Shown here piece by piece: positions 37,085 through 46,343 of a stretch of 64,000 bases of DNA (its first letter is position 1; each line of letters opens with the position of its first letter). This stretch comes from Curtobacterium pusillum (GTDB taxonomy: Bacteria; Actinomycetota; Actinomycetes; Actinomycetales; Microbacteriaceae), in contig NZ_VEIY01000005.1 in the NCBI RefSeq assembly GCF_007680845.1, positions 1 through 64,000 of the forward strand, written 5' to 3'. The notes under the pieces are model-generated. The model had not been told where the DNA came from. It searched no databases and worked only from the letters and a program-made list of their open reading frames with translations. The translations under genes were made by a program, and so were the position numbers.

Positions 37085-38672
37085 TCACCCGTCGATGTCG
37101 TCGATGCCGGTGAGTGGGAGTTCTTCGACGTCGAGTCGTGTCTGGAGTTGGCGGGCGACGGGATCGTCGATGGTGCCGTCACGGCGCAGCTGAAGGAGCA
37201 CGTCTCGTTTGCGCGCGAGGACCGCGAGTCGGAGCTGATCCTCCGCATCGATGGCGGCGCTCCCCGACTCGTCATCCGCTTGCGAAGCCGACGCAGCACC
37301 CGTCCTCGCGAGGCTCTTCCGGTACTCGCGAGTCAGCCGATCCACGACGTCGGGGGCAGCATTCGTGGACGCAGCAATGGTGGGTAGCTGCTCGATCGCA
37401 TCCTCCGTGATCGTCCGCTCTGCGAGGGCAAACTCGGCGTTCGGGGCAGTGCCGTCCGGGAGTCGTGCCCACCGAACGACGACAGGCAGCAGGGGCCCCT
37501 GCACGAGCAGCGTGAGGACGATGACCCCGGCGGTGACGACGATGACGGTGTCACGTCCGGGAAGCGGGGCACCGCTGGCTGTCGTGACCGGGACAGAGAG
37601 CGCGATTGCGAGGGAGACGGCTCCTCGGAAGCCGGCGACGGCGCTGACGACGCGAGCTCGGTGACTCATCCGGCGTGCTTGCTGCCCTGGCCGACGGTCG
37701 AGGAGTCGGATCACGGTGACGCTGGTTACTTGAAAGACGAACCGGACGAGCAGGAGCGCCAGCCAGACAGTGACGATCGTCGCCAGCAGCGCGGGGATCT
37801 CTCCGACGTTCACGCAGCGTGCGACGGATTGCACCTGCAGTCCGATCAGGACGAACAGCGCCCCGTTGAGGAGCGCTGAGCCGAGCGGCCATGCTGATTC
37901 GGTTTGGCGACGCGATGCGGCGGTGGTGATCGTGGGCGACCAGTACGCGAGCACGAGTCCCGCGGTGACGCCGGACGCTCCGATGAGCTCGGCGCACAGG
38001 TACGCCGTGAAGGGTGCGACGAGGAGCGCGATGTTGATCGTCAGTGCGTCCCGCACGCGGCGCAGCACGAGAATCGTGAGGGCGGCGACGGCGATGCCGG
38101 CTGCGCCGCCGCCGAGGTAGGACAGCAGCACAGCGCCGGTGATCGAGAGCGGTGTGTAGGACGCTTCGCCGGTGGCGAGGCCAATCGCGATCGCGGAGAC
38201 GACGAGTGCGGTGCCGTCGTTGGTGAGGCTTTCGGCTTTCAGCAGCATGAAGTTGCGGCGAGGCAGGGCCCGGCCGAGCGCAGCAACAGCGGTGGCGTCC
38301 GGCGGAGCGAGTGCCGCGCCGAGGATCAGACTAGCAGGCCACGGCAGCCCGAAGAGGCGGGCCACCGCGGCGACGGCGAACGCGGACGCGACCACCAGCA
38401 GGGTGCTGAGGATCACGATGCCGCGCAGATCTCGGCGGATGGCTCGGAGGGACGTCGTCAGGCTCTCCCAGAACAGCATCGCAGGGAGGAAGAGCAGCAG
38501 GACCGTCTCAGGGGGCAGCTCGATCTGGCGCAGCTGCGGGACGAACCCGAGCGCGAGACCGATGACGAGCAGAACGAGCGGCGCTTGAGTGCGGAGCCGG
38601 GGGGGGGGGGGCGAGCAGGATGCCGGTCAACACGGCTACGCCGATGAGCACTGTGACCTCGAGGCCGTGCAT
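37085..38672 (-). pseudogene. CPA1-family Na+/H+ antiporter, frameshifted at a 13-base homopolymer
   Basis: The main frame (37085-38479) has typical CPA1 motifs: LGAALAPPDATAVAALGRALP (the double-acid region), LLKAESLTNDGTALV, and GFRGAVSLAIALSVP, with a hydrophilic C-terminal tail of about 120 residues. The N-terminus starts at ATG 38672 (MHGLEVTVLIGVAVLTGILL) in another frame. The two frames meet at a run of 13 G on the plus strand (38599-38611); 12 or 15 bases would restore one protein of about 528 residues. This is either phase variation or a sequencing error. If intact, it would exchange Na+ or K+ for H+. Confidence 0.75.
38599..38611. repeat. Poly-G run of 13 inside the antiporter gene
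   Basis: Thirteen consecutive G on the plus strand encode a Pro run on the minus strand and shift the frame. They fall after the first predicted helix of the antiporter. Confidence 0.85.
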
Positions 38673-38737
38673 GGAGTTCCTCTCGCGATGGTGATCGCCG
38701 TGCCCCGTACCCGCGGCGCGGATGGGGGCAGCGGCGG

Positions 38738-40159
38738 TCAGCGCTCGTCGGTTGCGGACTGTCGGATGGTGAGCAGGGCGCTGCTGATGGCGCCGAGAAC
38801 GAGGAGGCAGGTCGCTGCGGTGAGCGCTGAACCGGTCCGTGCGACGACGGCTGCGGCCCCGGTGCCGGCTGCGGTGGCGGTGCTGATCGCGACGAGGACC
38901 GCCAGGCCGAGGGAGCTGCCGAGCTGGTGCGCCGTGTTCACCAGCCCAGACGCGGCGCCGGCGTCGGTGCTGGTTGCGCCGTGGATGCCGAAGCTGGTCA
39001 GCGGAGCGAACGCCAAGCCCTGCCCGGCACCGATGATGATCATCGGCAGGGCCACGCTGGCGAGGTAGGTGGACTCGGCCTGCACTTGAGCCAGCCACCA
39101 CATGCCGATTCCGGTGAGGACGACGCCGGCGAGGAGCACCCACGCGGCCGGCACCCGGCGCAGCAGGCGCGGCACCGCGATCGCGACGGCGAAGTTGACG
39201 ACACTCATCGGCAGGAATCCCAGTCCCGCCTGCAGCGGCGACCAGCCGAACACTTCCTGCAGGAACTGGGTGGTGAAGAAGAAGAACCCCATCATCGCGC
39301 CGAGGTAAAGGAACCGGATCGCGTACGCGCTGGACCGGGTGCGGCTGCGGAACAGCCGCAGCGGCATGATCGGCTGCTCCGCCTTCCACTCGTTCATGAC
39401 GAGGACGGCCAGCAGGACCACGCCGAGCGCGATCGCGGTGATGGTCACCGGGGAGCCCCACCCGCGGGTGGAGGACTCGATGACGCCGAAGATCAGCGCC
39501 CCCATGCCGGCGGTCGCGGTCACGGCGCCGACGATGTCGAACCGGCCGGGCGCGCGCTTGGTCTCCACCAGGTAGCGGCTGCCGAGGATCAGCATGAGCA
39601 CACCGATTGGGAGGTTGAGGTAGAAGCCGGCACGCCAGGACACGAGGTCGGCGAGGACCCCACCGACGACCATGCCGAGGCTTGCACCGATGCCCGCGAC
39701 GGCCGAGTACAGCGCCACGGCGCGGGCACGCTCCCGGCCGGCTTCGAAGGTGCTCGTGATCAGCGACAGCGCGGTGGGCGCGACGATCGCGGAGCCGATG
39801 CCCTGCAGGGCACGCGCGGCGATCATCCACCAGCCGGCGGGAGACGCACCAACCAGGCCGGAGGCGAGCGTGAAGAGCACCAGGCCGATGATGAACATGC
39901 GGCGCCGGCCGATGATGTCGCCGGCGCGGGCGCCGAGCAGGAGCGCCCCGCCGAAGGTGAGTGTGTAGGCGTCCTGCACCCACGTCAGCCCGGTCTGGGT
40001 GAAGTGCATGCTCCGCTGGATCGTGGGCAACCCGGTGAAGATGATCGAGTTGTCGAGGATCAGCATGAAGTAGCTGACCAGGATGATCGCGAGGATCGCG
40101 GTCTTGTGGACGGCGGTCCGGTTCGTGCCGGTGCTCGGCTGCAGGGTGTCGGTGCTCAC
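38738..40159 (-). CDS. MFS transporter, DHA2 (EmrB/QacA-like) family
   Basis: A 473-residue, fourteen-helix antiporter. It shows LDNSIIFTGLPTIQRSMHFT in helix 1, ARAGDIIGRRRMFIIGLVLF as motif A, and VAGIGASLGMVVGGVLADLVSWRAGF as motif C. It has a different N-terminus and low similarity to the pump at 35453 outside these motifs. GTG 40159 lies six bases beyond a weak -10 box and a class 2 operator shared with the divergent aldo/keto reductase. It is likely a drug or metabolite exporter. Confidence 0.87.
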   Translation of the reverse strand: MSTDTLQPSTGTNRTAVHKTAILAIILVSYFMLILDNSIIFTGLPTIQRSMHFTQTGLTWVQDAYTLTFGGALLLGARAGDIIGRRRMFIIGLVLFTLASGLVGASPAGWWMIAARALQGIGSAIVAPTALSLITSTFEAGRERARAVALYSAVAGIGASLGMVVGGVLADLVSWRAGFYLNLPIGVLMLILGSRYLVETKRAPGRFDIVGAVTATAGMGALIFGVIESSTRGWGSPVTITAIALGVVLLAVLVMNEWKAEQPIMPLRLFRSRTRSSAYAIRFLYLGAMMGFFFFTTQFLQEVFGWSPLQAGLGFLPMSVVNFAVAIAVPRLLRRVPAAWVLLAGVVLTGIGMWWLAQVQAESTYLASVALPMIIIGAGQGLAFAPLTSFGIHGATSTDAGAASGLVNTAHQLGSSLGLAVLVAISTATAAGTGAAAVVARTGSALTAATCLLVLGAISSALLTIRQSATDER

Positions 40160-40165
40160 ATGTCG

Positions 40166-40208
40166 ATGGAAGCGCGGGACGGTCCCCTCTGACAGGGGCT
40201 GTCATCCC
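40166..40208 (-). promoter_or_regulatory. Redox-cluster operator/promoter, class 2 (before DHA2 pump)
   Basis: On the minus strand AGGGGATGACAGCCCCTGTC is followed by TTCCAT as a -10 box (40166-40171), 24 bases after CAGCCC, then six bases to the GTG start. The spacing equals that of the three plus-strand class 2 copies. Confidence 0.45.
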
Positions 40209-40261
40209 CTGTTCCAGTACTACTGCCTCCCGATCGCTGCGATCACTGCACGGGCGCGGCT

Positions 40262-40309
40262 AGGAGGTACTGACAGCCCCCGCCACAGCAGTCATCGCCG
40301 CCCTACCGT
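40262..40309 (+). promoter_or_regulatory. Redox-cluster operator/promoter, class 2 (before aldo/keto reductase)
   Basis: AGGAGGTACTGACAGCCCCC is followed by a -10 box TACCGT (40304-40309), 24 bases after CAGCCC and seven bases before the ATG. Confidence 0.6.
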
Positions 40310-40316
40310 CGGGCGC

Positions 40317-41201
40317 ATGGACAACATCACGCTCAACAACGGCGTCCAGCTTCCCCCGATCGGGTTCGGCGTCTTCCAAAGCTCCCCCGAGGACACCGTC
40401 GACGCGGTCCGCTCCGCCCTCGACGTCGGCTACCGCCATGTCGACACCGCCGCCGCGTACGGCAATGAACGCCAGGTCGGCGAGGGTATGCGCGCTTCCG
40501 GTATCGATCGGGACGAGATCGTCCTCGAGACGAAGGTGTTCCCGTCTGACTACGGCTACGACGAGACCCTGCATGCGTTCGAGAAGTCGACCCGCAAGCT
40601 CGGGTTCGACACGATCGACATCTTCATCCTGCACCAGCCCACTCCGGATCAGTTCGACACGACCGTGCAGGCGTACAAGGCGCTCGAGCAGCTGTACGCC
40701 GACGGCCGCGTCCGCGCGATCGGGGTCAGCAACTTCATGCCGCACCACCTGGCGTCGCTCCTCGAGCAGACCGACATCATCCCGGCGCTGAACCAGGTGG
40801 AACTGCACCCGTACTTCACCCAGCCCGACGTCCAGCGCGCCGACGCCCAGCACGGGATCCTCACCCAAGCGTGGTCACCGATCGGTGGCATCACGTTCTA
40901 CCCGGGCTGGGGTGACCAGCGCGTCAGCGTCATGGACGACGACGCCATCAAGACCATCGCCGAGGCGCACGGCAAGACGCCCGCGCAAGTGATGCTGCGC
41001 TGGCACCTCCAGCAGGGCCGCTCCGCGATCCCGAAGTCGACCAACCCGACCCGCATTGCCGAGAACTTCGACGTCTTCGACTTCGACCTCTCCGACGACG
41101 AGCTCTCGACCCTGGACGGATTGGACCGGGGCGTCCGGAACGGGCCTGACCCCGATGGGGACTCTTCCCGCTTCCGTGAGCGCACCATCCCCGAAGACTG
41201 A
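40317..41201 (+). CDS. Aldo/keto reductase (AKR5/2,5-diketogluconate reductase-like)
   Basis: A 294-residue AKR with the classical signatures: GYRHVDTAAAYGNERQVGEG (Asp, Tyr), LETKVFPSDYGYDE (Lys), FILHQPTPDQF (His), IGVSNFMPHHLASLL, and IPKSTNPTRIAENFDVFDFDLS near the C-terminus. This is the AKR5-like branch that reduces keto sugars, methylglyoxal or aldehydes with NADPH. It has a leaderless start at ATG 40317 behind the class 2 promoter and is divergent from the DHA2 pump. Confidence 0.9.
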   Translation: MDNITLNNGVQLPPIGFGVFQSSPEDTVDAVRSALDVGYRHVDTAAAYGNERQVGEGMRASGIDRDEIVLETKVFPSDYGYDETLHAFEKSTRKLGFDTIDIFILHQPTPDQFDTTVQAYKALEQLYADGRVRAIGVSNFMPHHLASLLEQTDIIPALNQVELHPYFTQPDVQRADAQHGILTQAWSPIGGITFYPGWGDQRVSVMDDDAIKTIAEAHGKTPAQVMLRWHLQQGRSAIPKSTNPTRIAENFDVFDFDLSDDELSTLDGLDRGVRNGPDPDGDSSRFRERTIPED

Positions 41202-41218
41202 CCCACGCTGTCATTGAC

Positions 41219-41254
41219 GAAGGGCCCAGGCGCTGGTCAGCACCTGGGCCCTTC
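41219..41254. terminator. Bidirectional terminator hairpin
   Basis: GAAGGGCCCAGG (41219-41230) pairs with CCTGGGCCCTTC (41243-41254), with an inner CTGGTCAG pairing, between convergent genes. Confidence 0.8.
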
Positions 41255-41271
41255 TCATTCGAGCAGCGGGA

Positions 41272-41952
41272 TCACGCCACGAGGCGGTGGCGTCGCAGCC
41301 ACCGGTCGACCTCCGCTGCGGCGCCGTCGACGTCCTCTCCTCGGACCGCGAACGGTGCCGACACTGACGACGCTGACCGGGTCAGCGGCCGATACACGCC
41401 GGCGGTGTCTCCGGCACTGCTGACGGCGTACGTGACGAAGGGCAGTACCCGCACGCCGGTGAGGTCCACTGATTCCAGGAACGTCGACATGATCATCGGC
41501 GGCCGGACGTTCCAGATGGGGCTACCGAGCAACACCGTCCCGTAGCCGGACAGATCCGGTAGCTCGCCAGCGATCGCCGGGCGTGCGTCACGTTCCTGCT
41601 CGTCACTGTTTCGGCTCACGGTCGGGTCGTATGCGTTGGGGTATGCCTCCGCCGCTTCGAATCGGAACGTGTCGACGGCGGTGCGGTCTCCGATGATGCG
41701 TGCGAGGCGGTGCGTGTTGCCGGTGTCGAGCACCCGACGGCCGCCGTTCCAGTAGTACTCCCCCGCTCGGGAGAAGAACACCAGCAGTGTCCTCCCGTCA
41801 GGACTCGGGTTGGCTGTGGGCATCGTGTCGTCTTCCGTGTTCGCGCTGCTGCAGGCAGCGAGCATGGTCAGCGTTGCTGAGGCTGCGGTGAGGGACGCCG
41901 CGCGGACCAGCGCTCGACGCGTCAGCGCCGGGCGACTCAGTGGCGGATGCAT
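41272..41952 (-). CDS. Flavodoxin-like lipoprotein
   Basis: A 226-residue protein. The N-terminus has twin-arginine-like basic residues (TRRALVRAASLTAASATL) and a lipobox-like LAACSS near residue 38, so it is probably an exported, lipid-anchored protein. The rest is a flavodoxin fold: TLLVFFSRAGEYYWNGGRRV with the FMN-phosphate loop, DTFRFEAAEAYPNAYD, and the SPIWNVRPPMIMSTFLESVDLTG region typical of DUF4405/flavodoxin_4 proteins. ATG 41952 follows GGGAGG; 41967 is an alternative. It may be an extracytoplasmic flavin electron carrier. Confidence 0.8.
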   Translation of the reverse strand: MHPPLSRPALTRRALVRAASLTAASATLTMLAACSSANTEDDTMPTANPSPDGRTLLVFFSRAGEYYWNGGRRVLDTGNTHRLARIIGDRTAVDTFRFEAAEAYPNAYDPTVSRNSDEQERDARPAIAGELPDLSGYGTVLLGSPIWNVRPPMIMSTFLESVDLTGVRVLPFVTYAVSSAGDTAGVYRPLTRSASSVSAPFAVRGEDVDGAAAEVDRWLRRHRLVA

Positions 41953-42023
41953 GCTTGTCCTCCCCATGAGACGCCCTCGGCGCCGACGGCGAATCCGTCG
42001 GCACCGAGGCCGATCGTGGCGGT

Positions 42024-43058
42024 CTACGGGCGGACGAGGACCTTGAGGGCCTTACGGTCGGCCATTGCCTGGTAGCCGGCGGGCACACCGTCGAGGTCGA
42101 CGGTGCGGTCGAAGACCTTGCCGGGCTCGATCGAGCCGTCGAGGACCTGCGGCAGCAGCTCGGGGATGTACGCCCGGGCCGGTGCGACGCCGCCGGCGAG
42201 GGTGACGTTGCGCATGAACTCGCCGAAGCCGAACGGGACGTCCTCGAACTGCGGGGCGCCGACGCGGCTGATGACGCCGCCGTCGCGGACGACAGCAAAT
42301 GCGGTCTCGAGCGCCGGCTTGAGGCCGACGGCTTCGAGGACGACGTGCGTGCCGTCGCCGCCGGTGAGCTCCTTGACCTTCGCAACGCCCTCGTCGCCGC
42401 GTTCGGCGACGACGTCGGTGGCACCGAACTCGCGGCCGAGGTCGGTGCGGGACTGGTGGCGGCCCATCAGGATGATCCGGTCGGCGCCGAGGATCTTCGC
42501 CGACAGCACCGCGGACAGGCCCACAGCGCCATCACCGATGACGGTGACGGTCTTACCCGGCGCGACGCCGCCGGCCTTCGCGGCGTGGTAGCCGGTCGAC
42601 ATGACGTCGGACAGGCTCAGCAGCGACGGGATGAGGGCGTCGTCGAACCCGGCGGGGACGACGACGAGGGTGCCGTCGGCCTGCGGGACGCGAACCTGCT
42701 CACCCTGGCCGCCGTCGACACCGTCGGAGCCCCAGTGGGCGCCGTGCCGGCAGGAGGTCTGCAGGCCCTCCTGGCAGAACTCGCACGTGCCGTCGGAAGC
42801 GACGAACGGTGCGATGACGAAGTCGCCGACCTTGACGTCGGTGACGTCCGCGCCGACCTCGGTGACGGTGCCGACGAACTCGTGGCCCATCCGGGCGCCC
42901 TCGTCGGACTGCTCCATCGACCCGTAGGGCCAGAGGTCGGAGCCGCAGATGCAGCCGGCGACGATCTTGACGATCGCGTCGGTGGGTTCGGTGATGGTGG
43001 GGTTCGGGACGGTCTCGACGCGGACGTCGCCCGCGCCGTACATCAGTGTGGCTCGCAC
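42024..43058 (-). CDS. Zinc-dependent alcohol dehydrogenase
   Basis: A 344-residue medium-chain dehydrogenase, paralogue of the protein at 29563. It has a catalytic Cys in CICGSDLWPYGSM, GHEFVG, and structural cysteines in DGTCEFCQEGLQTSCRHG; its Rossmann motif is VIGDGAVGLSAVLSAK. The N-terminus aligned with the paralogue (RATLMYGAGDVRVE) picks GTG 43058, six bases after AAGGAG. The longer frame upstream crosses the class 2 operator of the divergent XRE regulator at 43179. It probably acts on aldehydes together with the adjacent aldo/keto reductase genes. Confidence 0.87.
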   Translation of the reverse strand: MRATLMYGAGDVRVETVPNPTITEPTDAIVKIVAGCICGSDLWPYGSMEQSDEGARMGHEFVGTVTEVGADVTDVKVGDFVIAPFVASDGTCEFCQEGLQTSCRHGAHWGSDGVDGGQGEQVRVPQADGTLVVVPAGFDDALIPSLLSLSDVMSTGYHAAKAGGVAPGKTVTVIGDGAVGLSAVLSAKILGADRIILMGRHQSRTDLGREFGATDVVAERGDEGVAKVKELTGGDGTHVVLEAVGLKPALETAFAVVRDGGVISRVGAPQFEDVPFGFGEFMRNVTLAGGVAPARAYIPELLPQVLDGSIEPGKVFDRTVDLDGVPAGYQAMADRKALKVLVRP

Positions 43059-43123
43059 GTGGAGCTCCTTTCGTGGATGCTCCCAGCCAACGTCCTCACG
43101 CGCGGGCGCGGGAGGTGCTGCTC

Positions 43124-43172
43124 TTCCGGGTACTAGCAACCCCTGCTCCAGCCCAGTGCTGCGTCGTAGCGT
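43124..43172 (+). promoter_or_regulatory. Redox-cluster operator/promoter, class 2 (before second XRE regulator)
   Basis: TTCCGGGTACTAGCAACCCC is followed, 24 bases after CAACCC, by the -10 box TAGCGT (43167-43172) and six bases before the ATG. Read on the minus strand it gives AGGGGTTGCTAGTACCC, close to the class 1 operator. Confidence 0.6.
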
Positions 43173-43178
43173 GGTCCC

Positions 43179-44045
43179 ATGGACAGCACATCCGAGGTCC
43201 GCGACTTCCTCCGGACCCGCCGCGAACGCATCACGCCGCAGCAGGCCGGCCTGCCGGACTTCGGCGGTTCCCGCCGGGTGAAGGGCCTGCGGCGTGAGGA
43301 GCTGGCGTTGATCAGCGGGATGAGCGTCGACTACTACATCCGCCTCGAGCGCGGGAACCTCACCGGCGTCTCCGAGAGCGTTCTGGAGTCGCTGTCTCGC
43401 GCGCTCCGACTGGATGACGCCGAGCACGCGCACCTGTTCGACCTCGCCCGGGCACAGAACGCCTCCGCGACGACGCGGCGGAAGACGCCGACCTCACGGG
43501 TCCGACCCAACGTGCAGCGGATGCTCGACAGCATGACCGTGCCCGCATGGGTCCGGAACGGCCGCTCCGACTTCCTCGCCGGCAACACCCTCGCCCGTGC
43601 TCTGTACGCGCCGCTGTTCCTCGAGCCCGCGGGGACGCCGAACACGGCCCGGTTCGCGTTCCTCGACCCGCGCGGTAAGGACTTCTGGGTCGACTGGGAC
43701 AGCGTCGCCGCGGACATGGTCGCCGTCCTCCGCGCCGAGGCCGCCCGCAGCCCGTACGACAAGGGCCTGACCGACCTGATCGGTGAGCTCTCCACCCGCA
43801 GCGACGTGTTCCGACAGCTGTGGGCTGCGCACAGCGTGATGCGGCACCTCAACGGCGCCAAAAGGATGCACCACCCCGAGGTCGGTGAACTCGACCTCAC
43901 CTACGAGGCGATGGAACTCTCCACCGACGTCGGCCTCACACTCATCGTGTACGGCGCCGAACCGGGCTCCCCGTCCGAGGAACGGCTGCAACTGCTCGCG
44001 AGCCTCGCGGCCACCACGGAAGCCGCCGAGCGGCAGGACGCGTAG
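43179..44045 (+). CDS. XRE-family regulator with MmyB-like ligand domain
   Basis: A 288-residue paralogue of the regulator at 33497. The HTH is VKGLRREELALISGMSVDYYIRLERG at about 30-60. The ligand domain has ARSPYDKGLTDLIGELSTRSDVFRQLWAAH near 190-215, then the histidine-containing KRMHHPEVGELDLTYEAMEL. It is leaderless behind a class 2 promoter and divergent from the alcohol dehydrogenase gene. By family knowledge such regulators control the neighbouring oxidoreductase gene through the shared intergenic operator. Confidence 0.88.
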   Translation: MDSTSEVRDFLRTRRERITPQQAGLPDFGGSRRVKGLRREELALISGMSVDYYIRLERGNLTGVSESVLESLSRALRLDDAEHAHLFDLARAQNASATTRRKTPTSRVRPNVQRMLDSMTVPAWVRNGRSDFLAGNTLARALYAPLFLEPAGTPNTARFAFLDPRGKDFWVDWDSVAADMVAVLRAEAARSPYDKGLTDLIGELSTRSDVFRQLWAAHSVMRHLNGAKRMHHPEVGELDLTYEAMELSTDVGLTLIVYGAEPGSPSEERLQLLASLAATTEAAERQDA

Positions 44046-44053
44046 ACAACGAC

Positions 44054-44084
44054 AGGAGGGCCGGTGCAGCGCACCGGCCCTCCT
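44054..44084. terminator. Bidirectional terminator hairpin
   Basis: AGGAGGGCCGGTGC pairs perfectly with GCACCGGCCCTCCT around AGC, between the convergent regulator and NTF2-like genes. Confidence 0.8.
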
Positions 44085-44101
44085 CTCGTTCACGTGCACC
44101 T

Positions 44102-44455
44102 TCACCAGGTCGTTGCGATCATCCGCGTCACCACCTGCCGCCGGACGTCGACGTCGATGCACAGTTGCAGCGGCCACTGCCCGCGCCCGCCCCAGATCGT
44201 GGCGTCGGTCCGGGTGCGGACCGTCACAGCGTCACCGTCCGGGCTGGCAACGAGATCGACGTCGACGATGCTGTGGTACTGCATGTCGGCGGTGTCGATC
44301 GCGGCGAGCCAGTCCGCGCGGGACTGCACGAAGCCGGTCATGTGCGTCAACGTGAACGACTCCGACAGGACGTCGCTCAGCGCGTCCGTGTCAGCGGAGA
44401 CCATCGCGGCGCGGATCACATCCCACACGGCGGCGGCGGTCGTCGGGGTGCTCAC
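44102..44455 (-). CDS. NTF2-fold (DUF4440-like) protein
   Basis: A 117-residue protein. Its pattern is VWDVIRAAMVSADTDALSDVLSESFTLTHMTGFVQSRADWLAAI, then YHSIVDVDLVASPDGDAVTVRTRTDATI and the last strand VTRMIATTW, typical of small SnoaL/DUF4440 NTF2-like folds that bind small hydrophobic ligands. The GTG start at 44455 lies six bases after the stop of the NAD(P)-binding protein, so it is the last gene of the aldo/keto reductase operon (45205, 44462, 44102). Confidence 0.75.
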   Translation of the reverse strand: MSTPTTAAAVWDVIRAAMVSADTDALSDVLSESFTLTHMTGFVQSRADWLAAIDTADMQYHSIVDVDLVASPDGDAVTVRTRTDATIWGGRGQWPLQLCIDVDVRRQVVTRMIATTW

Positions 44456-44461
44456 GTGCCC

Positions 44462-45208
44462 TCAGACCGCGTCGAGCTCGCGCTGGACGTGCCGGGGTTC
44501 CCGGTCGACCGGCTGGTTGTCCTGGTCGCGGACACCGTCCAGTCCGTTGTCTGCGTCGAGCGCGGCGAACACCGGGCCGAGGTCGGCCTGTTCGGGGCCA
44601 CGCTCGGCGACGAGCTCGAGGGTCTTGTGGTCCGCGGACGGGATGGTCAACGCGTCGACGAGGACGCGGGCGATCTGGTGGCGGGCGATGACGCCGTCGG
44701 CGGGGCTGCCGGCGTGCCGGGTGTCGCCCTGCAGGAACGTGATCTGCAGCTGGTCGGCGTCGTTGTAGTCGAACCAGCCCGGCCGGACGATCGTGTACCG
44801 GTTGCCGCTGGCACGGACGAGCCGTTCGCTGCGGCGCTTCCAGTCGTGCGTGGTCCCGCGGACGGTGACACCGATGCTGGTCATCAGCGCGATCCGCACC
44901 GGCCGTCCGTCGAGGACCTGCAGGATGTTCCGAACGGCACCGTAGTCGACCGCTTCTGCGTCGCTGCTGCCGTACGCGGCGCCCTGCGTGAAGACGACCG
45001 CGTCGATCCCGACGACGGCTTCGACGAGCGTTTCGGCGCGGGTGAGGTCACCGACGACGAGTTCCGCGGCCGGGTCGAGCCGGCCCGCGCGGGCCTGGTT
45101 CCGTACCAGCGCCCGCACCGTGTGCCCCTGGCGGACGGCTTCGGCGACGACGTGACGGCCGACGCTCCCGGTGGCGCCGACAACGAGGACGCTTAGCTGC
45201 TCGCTCAT
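44462..45208 (-). CDS. NAD(P)-binding atypical SDR (NmrA/YwnB-like)
   Basis: A 248-residue atypical SDR. The nucleotide motif is VVGATGSVGRHVVAEAVRQGHTVRALVRN at the N-terminus, with VVGDLTRAETLVEAVVGIDAVV and RIALMTSIGV next. It lacks a clear YxxxK pair, so it may sense redox state or act on flavins rather than alcohols. The start overlaps the upstream aldo/keto reductase stop by ATGA. The C-terminal 25 residues are charged and variable. Confidence 0.8.
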   Translation of the reverse strand: MSEQLSVLVVGATGSVGRHVVAEAVRQGHTVRALVRNQARAGRLDPAAELVVGDLTRAETLVEAVVGIDAVVFTQGAAYGSSDAEAVDYGAVRNILQVLDGRPVRIALMTSIGVTVRGTTHDWKRRSERLVRASGNRYTIVRPGWFDYNDADQLQITFLQGDTRHAGSPADGVIARHQIARVLVDALTIPSADHKTLELVAERGPEQADLGPVFAALDADNGLDGVRDQDNQPVDREPRHVQRELDAV

Positions 45209-46221
45209 CGGCGGCGCGCCGTCGCGGTGAGGGTGTGCTGCCCGTAGCTGTTGTCGTCCGGGTTGATGGTGACGCCCGGGGCGACGATCGCGTCGATGGC
45301 GTCGAGGATCTCCGCCGACAAGGTCACGTCCGCGGCGGTGATCTGCGACTCGAGCTGCTCCATGGTGCGCGGTCCGATGATCGCGGACGTGACGCCCGGG
45401 TGGTTGATCGCCCACGCGATCGACATGTCGATCAGGGTCAGGTCGTTCGCCTCGGCGAGCTGCGCGAGATCCTCGACGACGTCGAGCTTGCGCTGGTTCG
45501 CCGGCGTCGACATGTCGAACCGTGCCGACGGACGCGCCGCGGAGGTCGGCTTGCCCGGCTGATCCTTCCGCCACCGTCCGGTCAGCCAGCCGCCGGCGAG
45601 CGGGCTGTAGACCAGGGTGCCCATCCCGTAGCGCTGCACGGTGGGAAGGACGTCCTCCTCGATGCCGCGGACGAGGATCGAGTACGGCGGCTGCTCGGTG
45701 CGGAACCGCTCGTAGCCGCGCCGCTCGGACACGACCTGCGCCTCGACGATCTCGCTGCCTGAGTACGACGACGACCCGATGGTGCGGACCTTGCCCTGAC
45801 GGACGAGATCGGTCAGCGCGCTGAGGGTCTCCTCGACGTCCATCGTCGGCGAGGGACGGTGCACCTGGTACAGGTCGATGTAGTCCGTCCCGAGACGGCG
45901 GAGGGAGTTCTCCACCTCCTGCATGATCCACTTCCGCGACCCACCCGAGTGGTTCGGTGCGTCGTCCATCGGCATGATGAACTTCGTGGCGAGGACGACG
46001 TCGTCGCGGCGGCCCTGGAGCGCCTTGCCGACGATCTCCTCGGACGCACCCGACGAGTACACGTCGGCGGTGTCGACGAAGTTGATGCCGGCGTCGAGCG
46101 CCCGGTGGATGATCCGGATCGAGTCGTCGACGTCTTCGTTGCCCCACGGTCCGAACATCATCGTGCCGAGCGCGAGGGGGCTGACCTGGACGCCGGTGCG
46201 TCCGAGCTGGCGGTACTCCAT
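45205..46221 (-). CDS. Aldo/keto reductase
   Basis: A 338-residue AKR of the AKR12/YghZ-like group. The tetrad residues are in NFVDTADVYSSGASEEIVG (Asp, Tyr), VVLATKFIMPMDD (Lys) and DLYQVHRPSPTMD (His). The cofactor loop is SAIIGPRTMEQLESQI. It is the first gene of a three-gene operon with an atypical SDR and an NTF2-like protein, divergent from the CMD-cupin operon at 46344. No strong ribosome site is visible, only GAGAGGAAAG. Confidence 0.88.
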   Translation of the reverse strand: MEYRQLGRTGVQVSPLALGTMMFGPWGNEDVDDSIRIIHRALDAGINFVDTADVYSSGASEEIVGKALQGRRDDVVLATKFIMPMDDAPNHSGGSRKWIMQEVENSLRRLGTDYIDLYQVHRPSPTMDVEETLSALTDLVRQGKVRTIGSSSYSGSEIVEAQVVSERRGYERFRTEQPPYSILVRGIEEDVLPTVQRYGMGTLVYSPLAGGWLTGRWRKDQPGKPTSAARPSARFDMSTPANQRKLDVVEDLAQLAEANDLTLIDMSIAWAINHPGVTSAIIGPRTMEQLESQITAADVTLSAEILDAIDAIVAPGVTINPDDNSYGQHTLTATARRR

Positions 46222-46290
46222 GCTTTCCTCTCCGCGACCGCCACACGGCGGTCGATGCTCTTCACGCTACGGACGGACGTGCCAGCGGAG

Positions 46291-46336
46291 GAGGTAAGAA
46301 CATCCCCTGTCACCGCACCCGGCCCGCTCGTACCGT
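46291..46336 (+). promoter_or_regulatory. Redox-cluster operator/promoter, class 2 (before second CMD gene)
   Basis: GAGGTAAGAACATCCCCTGT is followed, 24 bases after CATCCC, by the -10 box TACCGT (46331-46336) and seven bases before the ATG. Confidence 0.6.
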
Positions 46337-46343
46337 CGAAGCC

